52,835 bases of DNA, from NCBI GenBank assembly GCA_009780275.1, contig WRAI01000018.1, positions 1 to 52,835 on the forward strand, given 5' to 3'. The stretch is from Oscillospiraceae bacterium. GTDB taxonomy: Bacteria > Bacillota > Clostridia > Oscillospirales > UBA929. The notes beneath the pieces are model-generated. The model was not told where the DNA came from, made no database searches, and saw only the letters and a program-made list of their open reading frames with translations. Of the stretch, positions 17,201 to 26,524 are shown piece by piece; within the stretch, counting starts at the first letter, position 1; every line of letters starts with the position of its first letter. The position numbers and the translations under genes were made by a program.

Positions 17201-20200
17201 TGCGACCGTTGTATGATAAACAAAAACGGCTCTTTGCCATCGGGTATGATATCGATAATGGAAAATTATCTGACGGCAGTTACGATCTGTTGTGTAGCGA
17301 AGCGCGGCAGACAAGCTATATTGCGGTGGCACGCAACGAGGTTGACCGTAAGCATTGGCGGCGATTGAGCCGTGCGATGGTAGGGCAGGATGGCTACGGA
17401 GGTATGGCGTCTTGGACGGGTACGATGTTTGAATACCTCATGCCGCACCTGCTATTGCCACGCTACGACAATTCGCTGCTCGATGAAAGCTGTCGATTTG
17501 CCGTGCGTGCACATCGGCGTCACGGGGCACGACACGGCGTGCCGTGGGGTGTGTCGGAAAGTTGTTTTTATGCTTTTGACGCAGCGCTAAATTATCAGTA
17601 TAAGGCGCATGGTGTGCAAAAATTGGCATTCAAACGTGAACTGGATAAGGAGGTTGTTATCGCGCCATATGCGGCCTTTATGGCACTGGCAGTTGAGCCT
17701 CGTGCAGCTGTGAAAAATTTGCAAATCATGTGCGCCAAAGGCTATGAAGGGAAATATGGCTTAGTTGAAGCCATCGACTACACGCCGACAAGGCAACAAT
17801 CACCTGAACATGGAGAAGTGATAAAATGCTACATGGCGCATCATTTAGGCATGAGCTTATTGTCGATCGCCAATTTGCTGTGTGATGAAATTTTTATCAA
17901 AAGATTTTTGAAAGAGAAAGAGATGAGTGCATTTAGCGAACTTTTAGAAGAAAAAGTGCCGTGTGGTAGTATGACAGTCAAGCCGGCCTCGCCTGAGGTT
18001 CCGGACAAACCGCAACGCTTGCAGGGGGAAGAATTTCACCGTGAAGGCGACAGCGCGGATGAAAAATGTCCGCGATTGCACTTGCTGTCTAACGGCGCAT
18101 ACACGCTGATGGCGGCCGATGGCGGTGTTATCGGCGCGGCGTGTGGCAGTACTCAGCTATATAATAAAGAGGCTTTCAGAACTTGTGGTCAGCGACACTC
18201 CGGCGGCATATTCTGGGGATTGAAGCTGGGCGACAAGATATTTTCTTTGACAGCCATGACATATTACGATGATATAAAACGAACTTGGCAGTTCAAAGGT
18301 GGCAGTGCTTTGTGGCATAGTGAATTTGGTGATGAGAAAACAACACTGGCAGTGAGAGTGCCCGGCAACGAGAACGCCGAGCAGCATACCGTGACAGTCG
18401 AGGGCGTCAAGGCGGATATAACAGGCGAATTAGTCTGCTATTTTGAACCAATGCTTGCGCCTGAGAATGAATTTAACTCACATCCAGCGTTCTCGAAACT
18501 TTTTTTACAGAGCCAGTGTGATGACAATGTATTGACATTTGCCCGCCGACCACGTGGTGATAAGCAAAAGAGTTATCTATCTGTCTCTTGTGATGCTGAG
18601 GATGTCACTTATGATACTTCACGTGAACAAAGTCTTGGCCGAGGCGGTTTTCACGCATTAGAGCGCGCCGTGCAGTCGCTGCCAAAAAACACTGTTGGGT
18701 CGGTGCTTGACCCGTGTATGTTAATGCGCGTGCCGATTGCCGTTAAGGCGGGCGGGCGCGTGACAGTCACCATGTCGATGGCGTATGCCGGACGGCGCGA
18801 AGATGCAAAGGCAGCGGCGTTGCGAGCATTGAAATATGACGGGTATACCGGCGGACGTGTCGATGGAGCAATGCGCTTGCTGTCGATGGGGCAGGGCGAT
18901 GCTGTCATGGCGTGCGAGTTGGGTGCTGATATTTTGTTTGCACGGCCCAACCGCATGGCAAACCGGCTCAATCGTCTCGGGCAAAAAGACTTGTGGAAAT
19001 TCGGCATATCAGGCGACTTGCCGATTGTTTTATTTCATGCTTGTGAAGAGAAAGAAAAGATACAAAAAATGTTAAAAATGCATCGTTTTCTTGGTTTTAA
19101 CGGGCTGCGTTATGATTTGATTTTGCTAACACGCGACGGAAGCGACTATCATCGCCCTATGCGTGGCCATGTGCTGAATGCTTTGAAGGAACTCAACGTC
19201 GAATCCAGCATTGATACCAAAGGCGGTGTGCATATATTCGACCGCAGTGTATTGAGCGATGATGAGCTGACGTTGTTGAAAGCCGTTGCAAGAGTGGAGG
19301 TTGAGGGAAGCTACGAGTCGCCGAATCGGCAAGCAACCATCAGCAACAATGATCGCCGCCTACGGGCAAACAAGCTTGAACCTCTACCGTCGTATGTGGC
19401 AAAGGTGGAAGTGCCCGATGACGGTGTAATCAGTTTCGATACGACGGAAACCTTGCCGTTGCAATGTTTGAGCCATGTACTTGCCAACCGTGCATTTGGG
19501 GCAATTATGTGCGATTACGGTTTTGGGCACGTCTGGCGACGCAATGCACGAGAAAATCAAATTACGCCGTGGCGTAATGATTTATTGGCGCATCAGCAAG
19601 AAGAGCAAATTGAGCTTGTCTTTGGCGGACAAACAATGTCGCCATTCGCGGCAAACGATGGTTGGCAATGCCGCGTGGAGTACGGTACGGGCTACGCGAA
19701 ATACGTGAAATCAAAAGACACTGTAACAGTCACAACAACCGTCTTTGTGCCACGCTCGGCGATGGCACGTGTTGTTATGTTGGATATCCAAGGTGCGGAC
19801 ACAGCAATGCTAAAATATCAAGCGAAATTACGCATGGGCAGTACAGCTGACTTTGAACGTTACGTGATCGTAGAACGTGATGAAAACGGCGTGATTGTCG
19901 CACAAAACCATTATAACAAAGATTTTTCTCCACAACAGATCACAATTTCCTGCACAAGTCCATTCATACAATGCAATGAACAAAACCCGCTCGAAGCTAC
20001 CGCAGAATTGACAGGGCAGGAAAACAATATTCAAGCTGTACTCTGCCTGAGTGCAGCGCAAAATCAAGGCGGTATGGAAACAGTATTACAGTATTGCAAT
20101 TGGCAGTTGTCTGTCGAAACATTGGCTGATGTGAAGCAACATGTTGCCGCCCTCACATGTCCCAAAACGGTGCAATCCGGCGATAAAGCACTCGACCGTT

Positions 20201-21429
20201 ACCTCAATGGTTGGGCATTGCAGCAAGCATTGGTTTGCCGCATTTATGCGCGCACTTCAATGTATCAGTGCGGCGGCGCATACGGTTACCGTGACCAGTT
20301 GCAAGATTGTTGCGCCTTGCTTGACAGTGATCCGTCTATCGCCCGCAATCAGCTTATTCGCGCAGCGGCGCACCAGTTCGAAGAGGGTGACGTGCAACAT
20401 TGGTGGCATGAAGCGAATCGCAATGGGTGCGAGTTTCATGCAGGGGTGCGCACACGGTGCAGTGATGATTTGCTATGGCTGCCATACGTTTTGGCTAAAT
20501 ATGTGTGTAAATCTGATGATTTAGATTTGTTAAGACAACAAATTCCGTATATTACGTCACCGATTTTAGAAGAGCATGAACACGAACGGTATGAAAAGCC
20601 GCAATTGAGCAATTTACGTGAAAGTTTGCTTGACCATTGCAAGCGCGCCATTGACATGGTGCTGAATCGCGGTGTAGGCGAACACGGATTGTTGCTTATG
20701 CTGGGCGGCGACTGGAATGATGGCATGAATCGCGTGGGTGAGCGCGGGCTGGGTGAAAGTGTTTGGTTGACATGGTTTGCTGCGCATACGTTGGAGCGAT
20801 TTGCCGATTTGTGTGAACGCATTGGTGATGAATCGCACACACGATATCGTGATGAGGCTGAACGATTGTGGCAATCGGCGCGTAATGCGTGGGATGGTGA
20901 ATGGTACCTGCGCGGCTACTATGATAACGGGCGCACCCTTGGCAGCTATGCCGATGATGTATGTCAAATCGACTCAATTGCTCAATCGTTTGCGGCACTA
21001 GATCCACGCGGTAACCGCGAACGGCAGGTTCAAGCTTTAGAATCGGCATATGCGCGGCTGGTTGACGAAAAAAAGAAATATATCAAACTCTTCACGCCAC
21101 CGTTTGATGCCGACGATTACGAGCCGGGCTATATCAAAGGCTATTTGCCGGGCGTGCGCGAAAACGGCGGACAGTACACGCATGCGGCAGTGTGGTTGGC
21201 AATGGGATTTGCGCTTGTCGGGCAACGTGAAAAAGCGCTGGAATTGCTAAAGCTGCTGTTGCCGGCAAACCATGATGGCAAAATTTATAAAGCAGAACCA
21301 TACGTTATTGCCGCTGATGTATACGATAACCCCGAGCATCGCGGACGCGGCGGATGGAGTTGGTATACTGGTGCGGCGGGATGGTTTTATCGCATAGCGA
21401 TGGGGTTGTTGAGTGAGGGTGGAGAGTGA
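14239..21429 (+). CDS. Cyclic beta-1,2-glucan synthase-like protein (GT84 + GH94)
   Basis: 2396 residues from ATG 14239, behind a strong GGAGG site; an ATG at 14209 lies upstream of that site. Order: N-terminal cytoplasmic part; two helices (~270-310); GT84 glycosyltransferase with LITLDSDTRL (~465) and LHRWIRGDWQ (~617); more helices (~655-700, 725-745, 790-840); a glucoamylase-like domain (SEARQTSYIAVAR, ~1018); a beta-sandwich; and a C-terminal GH94 phosphorylase domain with GGDWNDGMNRVGERG (~2155). In NdvB/Cgs proteins the membrane transferase builds linear beta-1,2-glucan and the other domains set ring size and cyclise. The likely product is a periplasm- or surface-located beta-1,2-glucan. 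Stand-alone monocistronic gene. Confidence 0.9.
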   Translation: MKNPDAHPKLYSQSRQWMHDHEVLGKQKCRRAARRLLRAMRTVNRVHEAVKKLGLRDGAYEWLLDNRYLLIREGIDALDALKRAPALPADSQRDVRMLSLCRLLVEKGVFDAACLVFFLQGIQADTSLSEDELWMTVPLLKTALILYAADVCERLADVAGGNDSNTPTALNTAMQNIITTLRWISTSDLREILQQESTVEKILQGDQSGVYAAMDEDSRAYYRARVTALAKRTGKTEEQIATEAVLSDGHIGNFLFLREDCQKRSKQHGMLYFSTLIVASLGLSILGAFVARTWWFGLLFLPLLFDACKQWLDALVLRITPLTHTVKLAYRDGIPSDARTMCVISLLCGSSDKAAHAVGQLERYMLANRDAGEHLVFGLLLDLADTDEPSDEIDELIIQSAKEEIDKLNSKYGGRFTLFTRPRVESNGIWMGHERKRGALMALCRLLRGSEWNLSVHGDKASMQDITYLITLDSDTRLSIGAAKLMAGAMMHPANTPVIDPKKRIVVSGHGILQPRIGVDLQAANQSVFARWFGGQGGFDPYISAAGDVYQDFYGQGSFSGKGILDIDAVLMCLDGRFPDNRILSHDLLEGAYLRAGLLGDVELIDGVPTRALNWFTRLHRWIRGDWQIAKWLCWHVPAHSGREGNPLSALNRWKIFDNLRRSVDCLFQLVLMTLVVVTHGIMAWTAAGALVLLMFAPFITKIPSLWHQSRPKRVKTFGSAKLGAAVDVAKALLMAALLPYRAWMALSAIATALWRVTISKKHLLQWTTAAEADAARTPTCAKTNVRLWANWLWGAGLIAWAQSWLSVGVALMLVFAPTIAWIISRPCKRHIELVAEDREFLMQQASLMWRYFEENLLKEHHYLPPDNFQEQPAVGLAPRTSPTNIGLGLLCALAAVDLQLTNRDRALDLIDKMLSTVEQLEKWNGHIYNWYDTRTLKPLHPCLVSTVDSGNMIGYLIALEQGLLEHDDEYGIKLARRAKDLADAMDLRPLYDKQKRLFAIGYDIDNGKLSDGSYDLLCSEARQTSYIAVARNEVDRKHWRRLSRAMVGQDGYGGMASWTGTMFEYLMPHLLLPRYDNSLLDESCRFAVRAHRRHGARHGVPWGVSESCFYAFDAALNYQYKAHGVQKLAFKRELDKEVVIAPYAAFMALAVEPRAAVKNLQIMCAKGYEGKYGLVEAIDYTPTRQQSPEHGEVIKCYMAHHLGMSLLSIANLLCDEIFIKRFLKEKEMSAFSELLEEKVPCGSMTVKPASPEVPDKPQRLQGEEFHREGDSADEKCPRLHLLSNGAYTLMAADGGVIGAACGSTQLYNKEAFRTCGQRHSGGIFWGLKLGDKIFSLTAMTYYDDIKRTWQFKGGSALWHSEFGDEKTTLAVRVPGNENAEQHTVTVEGVKADITGELVCYFEPMLAPENEFNSHPAFSKLFLQSQCDDNVLTFARRPRGDKQKSYLSVSCDAEDVTYDTSREQSLGRGGFHALERAVQSLPKNTVGSVLDPCMLMRVPIAVKAGGRVTVTMSMAYAGRREDAKAAALRALKYDGYTGGRVDGAMRLLSMGQGDAVMACELGADILFARPNRMANRLNRLGQKDLWKFGISGDLPIVLFHACEEKEKIQKMLKMHRFLGFNGLRYDLILLTRDGSDYHRPMRGHVLNALKELNVESSIDTKGGVHIFDRSVLSDDELTLLKAVARVEVEGSYESPNRQATISNNDRRLRANKLEPLPSYVAKVEVPDDGVISFDTTETLPLQCLSHVLANRAFGAIMCDYGFGHVWRRNARENQITPWRNDLLAHQQEEQIELVFGGQTMSPFAANDGWQCRVEYGTGYAKYVKSKDTVTVTTTVFVPRSAMARVVMLDIQGADTAMLKYQAKLRMGSTADFERYVIVERDENGVIVAQNHYNKDFSPQQITISCTSPFIQCNEQNPLEATAELTGQENNIQAVLCLSAAQNQGGMETVLQYCNWQLSVETLADVKQHVAALTCPKTVQSGDKALDRYLNGWALQQALVCRIYARTSMYQCGGAYGYRDQLQDCCALLDSDPSIARNQLIRAAAHQFEEGDVQHWWHEANRNGCEFHAGVRTRCSDDLLWLPYVLAKYVCKSDDLDLLRQQIPYITSPILEEHEHERYEKPQLSNLRESLLDHCKRAIDMVLNRGVGEHGLLLMLGGDWNDGMNRVGERGLGESVWLTWFAAHTLERFADLCERIGDESHTRYRDEAERLWQSARNAWDGEWYLRGYYDNGRTLGSYADDVCQIDSIAQSFAALDPRGNRERQVQALESAYARLVDEKKKYIKLFTPPFDADDYEPGYIKGYLPGVRENGGQYTHAAVWLAMGFALVGQREKALELLKLLLPANHDGKIYKAEPYVIAADVYDNPEHRGRGGWSWYTGAAGWFYRIAMGLLSEGGE

Positions 21430-21449
21430 AGTATTGAAAGTGGGATCAG

Positions 21450-21468
21450 GGGCGCGCATTGCGCGCCC
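21450..21468. terminator. GC-rich stem-loop between convergent genes
   Basis: GGGCGCGC ATT GCGCGCCC, a perfect 8-bp stem 20 bases after the glucan synthase stop. There is no T-run on either side, so termination is inferred from position only; it may also be a REP-like element. Confidence 0.5.
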
Positions 21469-21487
21469 AATTACATAATAATTTCAA

Positions 21488-22117
21488 TTACATGACACTC
21501 CAAATTGCCAGCACTATCAACACTACACCACTCAACCATGATACATTTACAGTGCTTTTCTGTGCCACTTTGCTGCCTAAATAACAGCCCAGCAACAAAA
21601 AAGCGAAGTTGCTCAACAATGACCATGCAATCACTGCGATGGCGTTCACGTTTGCCAATGCTGCGCCGAAACCAACTGCCATGCCATCCAGCGAAAGTGC
21701 AACAGCCAATATTGCGGCTTCGGTCGGTGAAATGCTTTTCGACGCATCAATATCAGCATCCTGCGGGTTTGCATAGAGTTGAAGCACAAAATTGATATTA
21801 AATAGAGAACCGCTGATTTTCTTATCAATGCTATATTTGCGGATGATTGATTTCATCACGCCGTCCAGCAACTTAACTATGCCGATGCTGAATAACAACG
21901 TAAACGCCAATCCCACCGTCAGCCTCTGCGGCAAAAATGGCCGCAACAGTATGCCGAAAAATAGCGACAATGCCAGAATGCCGCTGCATATCAGATTGAT
22001 AATTGTCGCCGAATGTATCGGAATCTTGGTCTTATTCGCGCCGTAAGCAAATCCTGCCGCCATGGCATCTAGAGACAACGTAGAGGCAAACAATGCCGCT
22101 TCGACCATACTAAACAT
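21488..22117 (-). CDS. ytaF: YtaF-like sporulation membrane protein (MntP fold)
   Basis: 209 residues from ATG 22117, behind a GGGGGTGG site. Six helices arranged as two repeats, each with the ALSLD signature: ASTLSLDAMAAGFAYG near the N-terminus and AVALSLDGMAVGFGA near residue 140. The central loop (NPQDADIDASKSISPTEA) is typical of YtaF. MntP relatives export Mn2+; YtaF is expressed in sporulation and its substrate is unknown. The frame continues upstream of 22117, but that part overlaps the divergent promoter of the next gene. Confidence 0.85.
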   Translation of the reverse strand: MFSMVEAALFASTLSLDAMAAGFAYGANKTKIPIHSATIINLICSGILALSLFFGILLRPFLPQRLTVGLAFTLLFSIGIVKLLDGVMKSIIRKYSIDKKISGSLFNINFVLQLYANPQDADIDASKSISPTEAAILAVALSLDGMAVGFGAALANVNAIAVIAWSLLSNFAFLLLGCYLGSKVAQKSTVNVSWLSGVVLIVLAIWSVM

Positions 22118-22153
22118 GCAACCACCCCCGAATAGTCTATGCGGAGGGACTGG

Positions 22154-22183
22154 TTGACGTTGACAATGTATTTTTGCTATAAT
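22154..22183 (+). promoter_or_regulatory. Promoter giving a leaderless mRNA (pseudouridine synthase)
   Basis: TTGACG (22154-22159), 18-base spacer, TGC-TATAAT (22178-22183). The ATG of the next gene is at 22190, seven bases past the end of the -10 box, so the transcript should start at or next to the start codon. No ribosome binding site is present. Confidence 0.75.
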
Positions 22184-22189
22184 GATGTC

Positions 22190-23134
22190 ATGATTGAACA
22201 CAATGCAACACAAAATGATGCGGGGCGCCGTCTTGACCGCTTTATCGCTGCGTGCTATCCACACTTGCCGCCATCACTGATTCAACGTTGGATTCGCGAA
22301 AAACGTGTGCGCCACAATGGAAAGCATAATCCACCGTCAACGCGCATTCAGGCGGGTGACAGTGTGCGTCTATTTGTCGCGCACGACAAGTTAAAAAGAA
22401 ACTGTCACCTTGTACAACCTGTTATTGAGCAGCCAGAACTGGATATTGTTTATGAAGACGAACAGATTATCGTTGTCAATAAGCCGGCCGGCTTATCTGT
22501 CCACGCTGATAATCACGCTACAAACAACACACTTATTGCGCACATTCAAGCCCATTGCCGCTTGACAGGCGCATGGAATCCCGACGAAGAAAATGCGTTT
22601 GCACCTGCGTTGTGTCATCGGCTGGACAAAAATACATCAGGCTTGTTGATTGCCGCTAAAACTGCGCCTGCCTTGCGTGTGCTCAACGAGGCATTTGCCG
22701 CGCGGAAAATTCGTAAATTTTATTTAGCACTGGTACATGGAGAACTTGTGCCACATGAGGGTATGTTGAAACATTACTTACGTCGTGACACGACGCAGAA
22801 GCGCGTATACATCTATGACAAGCCCGTCAAAAATGGGAAGACAGCCATCTTGCGGTATCGAGTCTTGTCGGGCCAAGAGTTTAAAAAAAACTGTGCGTTT
22901 GATGCTGCCTCCGGCGGTACGCCGATTGAAATCGAACTTTTCACAGGCAGAACCCACCAAATTCGCGCCCAAATGGCGCACATCGGGCACCCATTGGTCG
23001 GTGATGGAAAATATGGAAAAGCAAGCTATAGGGGCAGCAGTCAAGCATTGTGTGCTTATAAGTTGCAATTTAATTTGGCGGCAGACACTGAGGCGATTGG
23101 GCATTTAAGTGGGCGTGAATTTGCTTTGGAGTAA
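22190..23134 (+). CDS. RluA-family pseudouridine synthase
   Basis: 314 residues. An S4-like N-terminal RNA-binding part (AGRRLDRFIAACYP, RWIREKRVRHNG) is followed by the catalytic domain: DIVYEDEQIIVVNKPAGLSVH, the catalytic-Asp box CHRLDKNTSGLL, and GRTHQIRAQMAHIGHPL. It converts uridine to pseudouridine in rRNA or tRNA; the target cannot be told from sequence. ATG 22190 is chosen because it begins the family homology and the promoter ends 7 bases before it. Confidence 0.92.
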   Translation: MIEHNATQNDAGRRLDRFIAACYPHLPPSLIQRWIREKRVRHNGKHNPPSTRIQAGDSVRLFVAHDKLKRNCHLVQPVIEQPELDIVYEDEQIIVVNKPAGLSVHADNHATNNTLIAHIQAHCRLTGAWNPDEENAFAPALCHRLDKNTSGLLIAAKTAPALRVLNEAFAARKIRKFYLALVHGELVPHEGMLKHYLRRDTTQKRVYIYDKPVKNGKTAILRYRVLSGQEFKKNCAFDAASGGTPIEIELFTGRTHQIRAQMAHIGHPLVGDGKYGKASYRGSSQALCAYKLQFNLAADTEAIGHLSGREFALE

Positions 23135-23156
23135 GCTTGCACACGAGGACATGTGC

Positions 23157-24302
23157 CTATAACCCACTTGCCGTTAAAATATCCTCTATCATTGCCACTC
23201 GTGAAGCCCATGAGCATTGACGTGCCGCATCAACGCGTAATTCAGCCTTGCCGTCATCCTGCAAGGCATTTTCGCACGCCGTTACGAACTCATCGGGGGT
23301 GATGGCAATGTGTATTATATCTGCATATTGCTGCACTTGCTGTGGTTGCGGTGTCGATACAATTGGTTTGCCGGTGGCGAGATATTCGTAGAATTTAAGT
23401 GGGCTGACGTCGCGGGATAGTTCGTTGTCATGCCCAGGGTGTAAGCAGACGTCGAAAGCATTGACATACTGCGGTACGTCGGCAAACGGCTTGCGGCCGA
23501 GCATATGGATGTTGGGCAAGCCTTTTAACACGCTGTCGTCCACGCCGGGCAATGTCCATGACGCAAAGGCGAAACTCCAATCGGGTCGAGCCTTTGCGGT
23601 ATGGGCGATGAGGCCGATGTCAATCCACTCCTGTATCGCGCCGCTGAATCCGAAAATAGGGCGAGGGATAGCCGCCATATCATCGGGTACAGGCAAAGGT
23701 TCGGTGCTGTGGAAACGGTCGAAATCGACGCCGTTAGGCATAAGGCGTAAGTCGCGGCATAACGGCGCGAGCCGGGTGCGCAGGCCGGCGGCCGTGACGA
23801 GCACAAGGTCGGCTTGTTTGCACAAGTCAGCATCCATGTCATCGACAAGCACAGGATTCATCAGCTTGCTGGGGTAGCCGCTGTGCCTGTCCACACAGTG
23901 ATAGATGACAGCAGAGTGGGGGATGTGTTGAATCAAGTCGGCGGCAGTGTAGTTATAGACCCAAAGGATGGGATTTTCAAAGCCGTGTTGGCGCATTTTT
24001 TGCTTGACGAATTTGGCTAATTTTTTCTGATTGCGGCGGTTAACCCAACGCCATTTGTTGAAAAACGGCAGAACGGGCGGCATGGCATATACGGTCAATG
24101 GTGATTTTGCTTCGGGGACTTTTGTCGAGGTTTTATATGCTTTGAGTCGCTCCTTGGCCGATTTATCTTTGAACCGCGCAATATGTGTTATAGGCGGGTC
24201 GAAATATAAAATTTCGGCGTCACTCAAGCGTGACATGATGTGTTGTTTGCTGGTGGGGAGGGGGTAGTAATTCGAAGTTGAAATACAGACAATTTGTCGC
24301 AT
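23157..24302 (-). CDS. Glycosyltransferase, GT-B type (TuaH-like)
   Basis: 381 residues. The C-terminal half has the GT4-like pattern FGFSGAIQEWIDIGLI, HMLGRKPFADVPQYVNAFDVCLHP, SPLKFYEYLATGKPIVSTP (the E-x-x-A-x-G-x-P nucleotide-sugar site). The N-terminal half has YNYTAADLIQHIP and YHCVDRHSGYP as in teichuronic-acid TuaH relatives. It probably adds a sugar to a surface polymer. AGGAGG precedes the start, and the gene lies 11 bases behind the GT-CsaB fusion in the same operon. Confidence 0.85.
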   Translation of the reverse strand: MRQIVCISTSNYYPLPTSKQHIMSRLSDAEILYFDPPITHIARFKDKSAKERLKAYKTSTKVPEAKSPLTVYAMPPVLPFFNKWRWVNRRNQKKLAKFVKQKMRQHGFENPILWVYNYTAADLIQHIPHSAVIYHCVDRHSGYPSKLMNPVLVDDMDADLCKQADLVLVTAAGLRTRLAPLCRDLRLMPNGVDFDRFHSTEPLPVPDDMAAIPRPIFGFSGAIQEWIDIGLIAHTAKARPDWSFAFASWTLPGVDDSVLKGLPNIHMLGRKPFADVPQYVNAFDVCLHPGHDNELSRDVSPLKFYEYLATGKPIVSTPQPQQVQQYADIIHIAITPDEFVTACENALQDDGKAELRVDAARQCSWASRVAMIEDILTASGL

Positions 24303-24313
24303 ATAGTAGCCTC

Positions 24314-26524
24314 CTATGATAATAGCTGCTTTAATGTTTCGCGATTTCGCATGGCAAGTGTGCGCATAGTGTCGCCTGTTAACGCGCTTTTTTCATGGCT
24401 GAGCATACGGTCAACCATGACAGTCAAATCGTTCTCTGTGACGTAATGCAAATCAGTCGTCAGCGGGTTTTCAATATATTCCATAAAGGCGTTGAGTTTG
24501 CTGTCGTAGTCGATGGCCATGACGGGGATAGATTGACTCGTGGCGAAAATCAGGGCATGCAGCCGCATGGCCAATGCGCCTTGCATACGCGCCAGCACAC
24601 CGATGCACAGCGATGGGTCGGCAATAGGCGGCAGGATAGTGTACTCGTGCCTAGTGTGCAGCATAACGGCTTTGGCGGCATCGTGGTCGCGTTTGGCGCT
24701 GAATGGCAAGAAGACAGGCGTGAGTTCATATTGCTCAGTAATGTAGTCGCTCAATTTCCCGAAAAGCTCCGCCTTTTCGCGGAATTGCGGCCACTGCCGC
24801 AGACAGAAGCAAAAATAGTTACCATCCAGCGCAATGCCGGCTTGGTGGAAATAAGCGTCGACTGCATCGGCGTCGGCTGTTGGCAATGAAAAGGCCAAAT
24901 CGGATGACAGAGTAACTGTCGGCGTACACACGCCGTAAAGCCGCAACTCTTCTACACTGCGCGACTCTCGCAACGTGATGGCTTTGACGCTTTTGTTAAG
25001 TGTACGCGTGGTTAGGCGACGATTGAGGGGACTGTAGATAGGGCCGATGCCGCAACCATACATCAGCACATCGTTCTTAGCGCGGCGCGCCATGTTGATG
25101 GTGAAGAGATAAAACCAAAGTGATCGTCTACTGGTCAAGTCTTGCAGTAAGTTGCCGCCGCCGTTGATGAACAAGCGACTATGACGTAATTTCCAACGCA
25201 ATTTAGGTAAGTTAAAAATATACACTGAATCGACAAGGAAGTGCTTGCGCGTTGAGCGCGGATTGCGTGACAAGACGGTCACACGCAGGTCGGGGTCGAT
25301 AGCACGAATATCGGCCAGTGCTGCTTGCAAAATGGCCTCGTCGCCCACATTGTCATGTCCGTATGCGCCGCATAGCATGACGCCGTGCCGTTTCTTTTTG
25401 GGGAGTTGAGCGCGGCGCAAGATGGTATGGTAAATATCAAGTTGTGTAGCCACCGTGTTGTCGTTGGTGAATTTTTCGCGCACCGTTTCATGTAACGCGT
25501 CGCCCAGCCGTTCTCGTAAGACCTCGTCATTTGCCAAGCGCTGTAAGTGTACCGCCAATGCAGTGGCATCTTGCGGCTCAAACAGTAAGCCGTTGCGTTC
25601 ATGGGCGATTAAATCAGGAATACCGCCAACGGCCGAACTGACGGTAGGCAGTCTGTGTTGCGCGCCTTCAAGCAGGACGTAGGTAAAGGTTTCGCTCAAT
25701 GACGTCAGCAAGTTGATATCTAGCAGTTGAAAGAGCTTGTGTATATCGGGTATCCAGCCAATAAAATAAACACGGTCGGCAATGTCTAACGTGGCGGCCA
25801 GGCTTCTGAGAGTTGCTTCTTCGTGACCGTCGCCGGCAATGACCAGCTTCAGGCGAGGACAGTTGTCTTTCACCAACGCAAACGCCTTTAACATGGTTGG
25901 AAGGTCTTTAACCGGGTCTAAACGTCCACCAAAGCCGGCAATAATATCGCCCTCTTGATAGTCAACGCCCAACTCGGCGTAGGCAGCTTTCTTGTTTTCA
26001 ATGGGCATAAAGTTATGGAAGTCGATGCCGTTGTAAATAGTGAAAAGATTATACGGGCTGTATCCGCGTGCAACTAGGCGGCGTGTCATGGTGGCGGACA
26101 CACCGATGCGGTAATCAAGCCGCCGCAAAGCGAAGCGGTTTGTCATACCATAAATGATGTTGTGGAAAGGTCGACCGAGGTAGTCAAGTTTATAGTCGCT
26201 GTGAACGGTGGAGACAATCGGCAGTTTCAATCCTGACCATTTGAGTAGCAAAGCGATAGAATTAGCTCGCGAACCGTGGCAGTGTAAAATATCGGGCTGC
26301 AACTGTCGAATCAGCGACTTTAAGGTTTTAAGCGATTTGCGCGGTGAGCGCGCTTCAATGATATAGACATCAATGCCCTGTGCTTGTGCGTCTTGAGCAA
26401 ATTGCCCGTCCTGGAAGCAGACCAAAGACGCACTGATAGATTGTCTCAACCCGCGCAGCAAGGACAAAACATGCGTCTTGGCGCCACCATGGTCGCCGCC
26501 GCTGATGAGGTGCATGACCGTCAT
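24314..26524 (-). CDS. csaB: Fusion of a GT4 glycosyltransferase and CsaB-type pyruvyl transferase
   Basis: 736 residues from ATG 26524. Residues 1-~370 are a GT4 transferase (HLISGGDHGGAKTHVLSLL, HCHGSRANSIAL, FGGRLDPVKDLPTMLKAF, GQH-like LLEGAQHRLPTVSSAVGG). Residues ~385-736 are a polysaccharide pyruvyl transferase (CGAYGHDNVGDEAIL, FINGGGNLLQDLTS, YGCGIGPI, and MRLHALIFATSQSIPVMAIDYD). CsaB adds ketal pyruvate to the secondary cell-wall polymer that SLH domains bind. The ATG overlaps the gtrA stop (ATGA), so the genes are coupled. This fits the SLH protein encoded at 29414. Confidence 0.9.
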   Translation of the reverse strand: MTVMHLISGGDHGGAKTHVLSLLRGLRQSISASLVCFQDGQFAQDAQAQGIDVYIIEARSPRKSLKTLKSLIRQLQPDILHCHGSRANSIALLLKWSGLKLPIVSTVHSDYKLDYLGRPFHNIIYGMTNRFALRRLDYRIGVSATMTRRLVARGYSPYNLFTIYNGIDFHNFMPIENKKAAYAELGVDYQEGDIIAGFGGRLDPVKDLPTMLKAFALVKDNCPRLKLVIAGDGHEEATLRSLAATLDIADRVYFIGWIPDIHKLFQLLDINLLTSLSETFTYVLLEGAQHRLPTVSSAVGGIPDLIAHERNGLLFEPQDATALAVHLQRLANDEVLRERLGDALHETVREKFTNDNTVATQLDIYHTILRRAQLPKKKRHGVMLCGAYGHDNVGDEAILQAALADIRAIDPDLRVTVLSRNPRSTRKHFLVDSVYIFNLPKLRWKLRHSRLFINGGGNLLQDLTSRRSLWFYLFTINMARRAKNDVLMYGCGIGPIYSPLNRRLTTRTLNKSVKAITLRESRSVEELRLYGVCTPTVTLSSDLAFSLPTADADAVDAYFHQAGIALDGNYFCFCLRQWPQFREKAELFGKLSDYITEQYELTPVFLPFSAKRDHDAAKAVMLHTRHEYTILPPIADPSLCIGVLARMQGALAMRLHALIFATSQSIPVMAIDYDSKLNAFMEYIENPLTTDLHYVTENDLTVMVDRMLSHEKSALTGDTMRTLAMRNRETLKQLLS

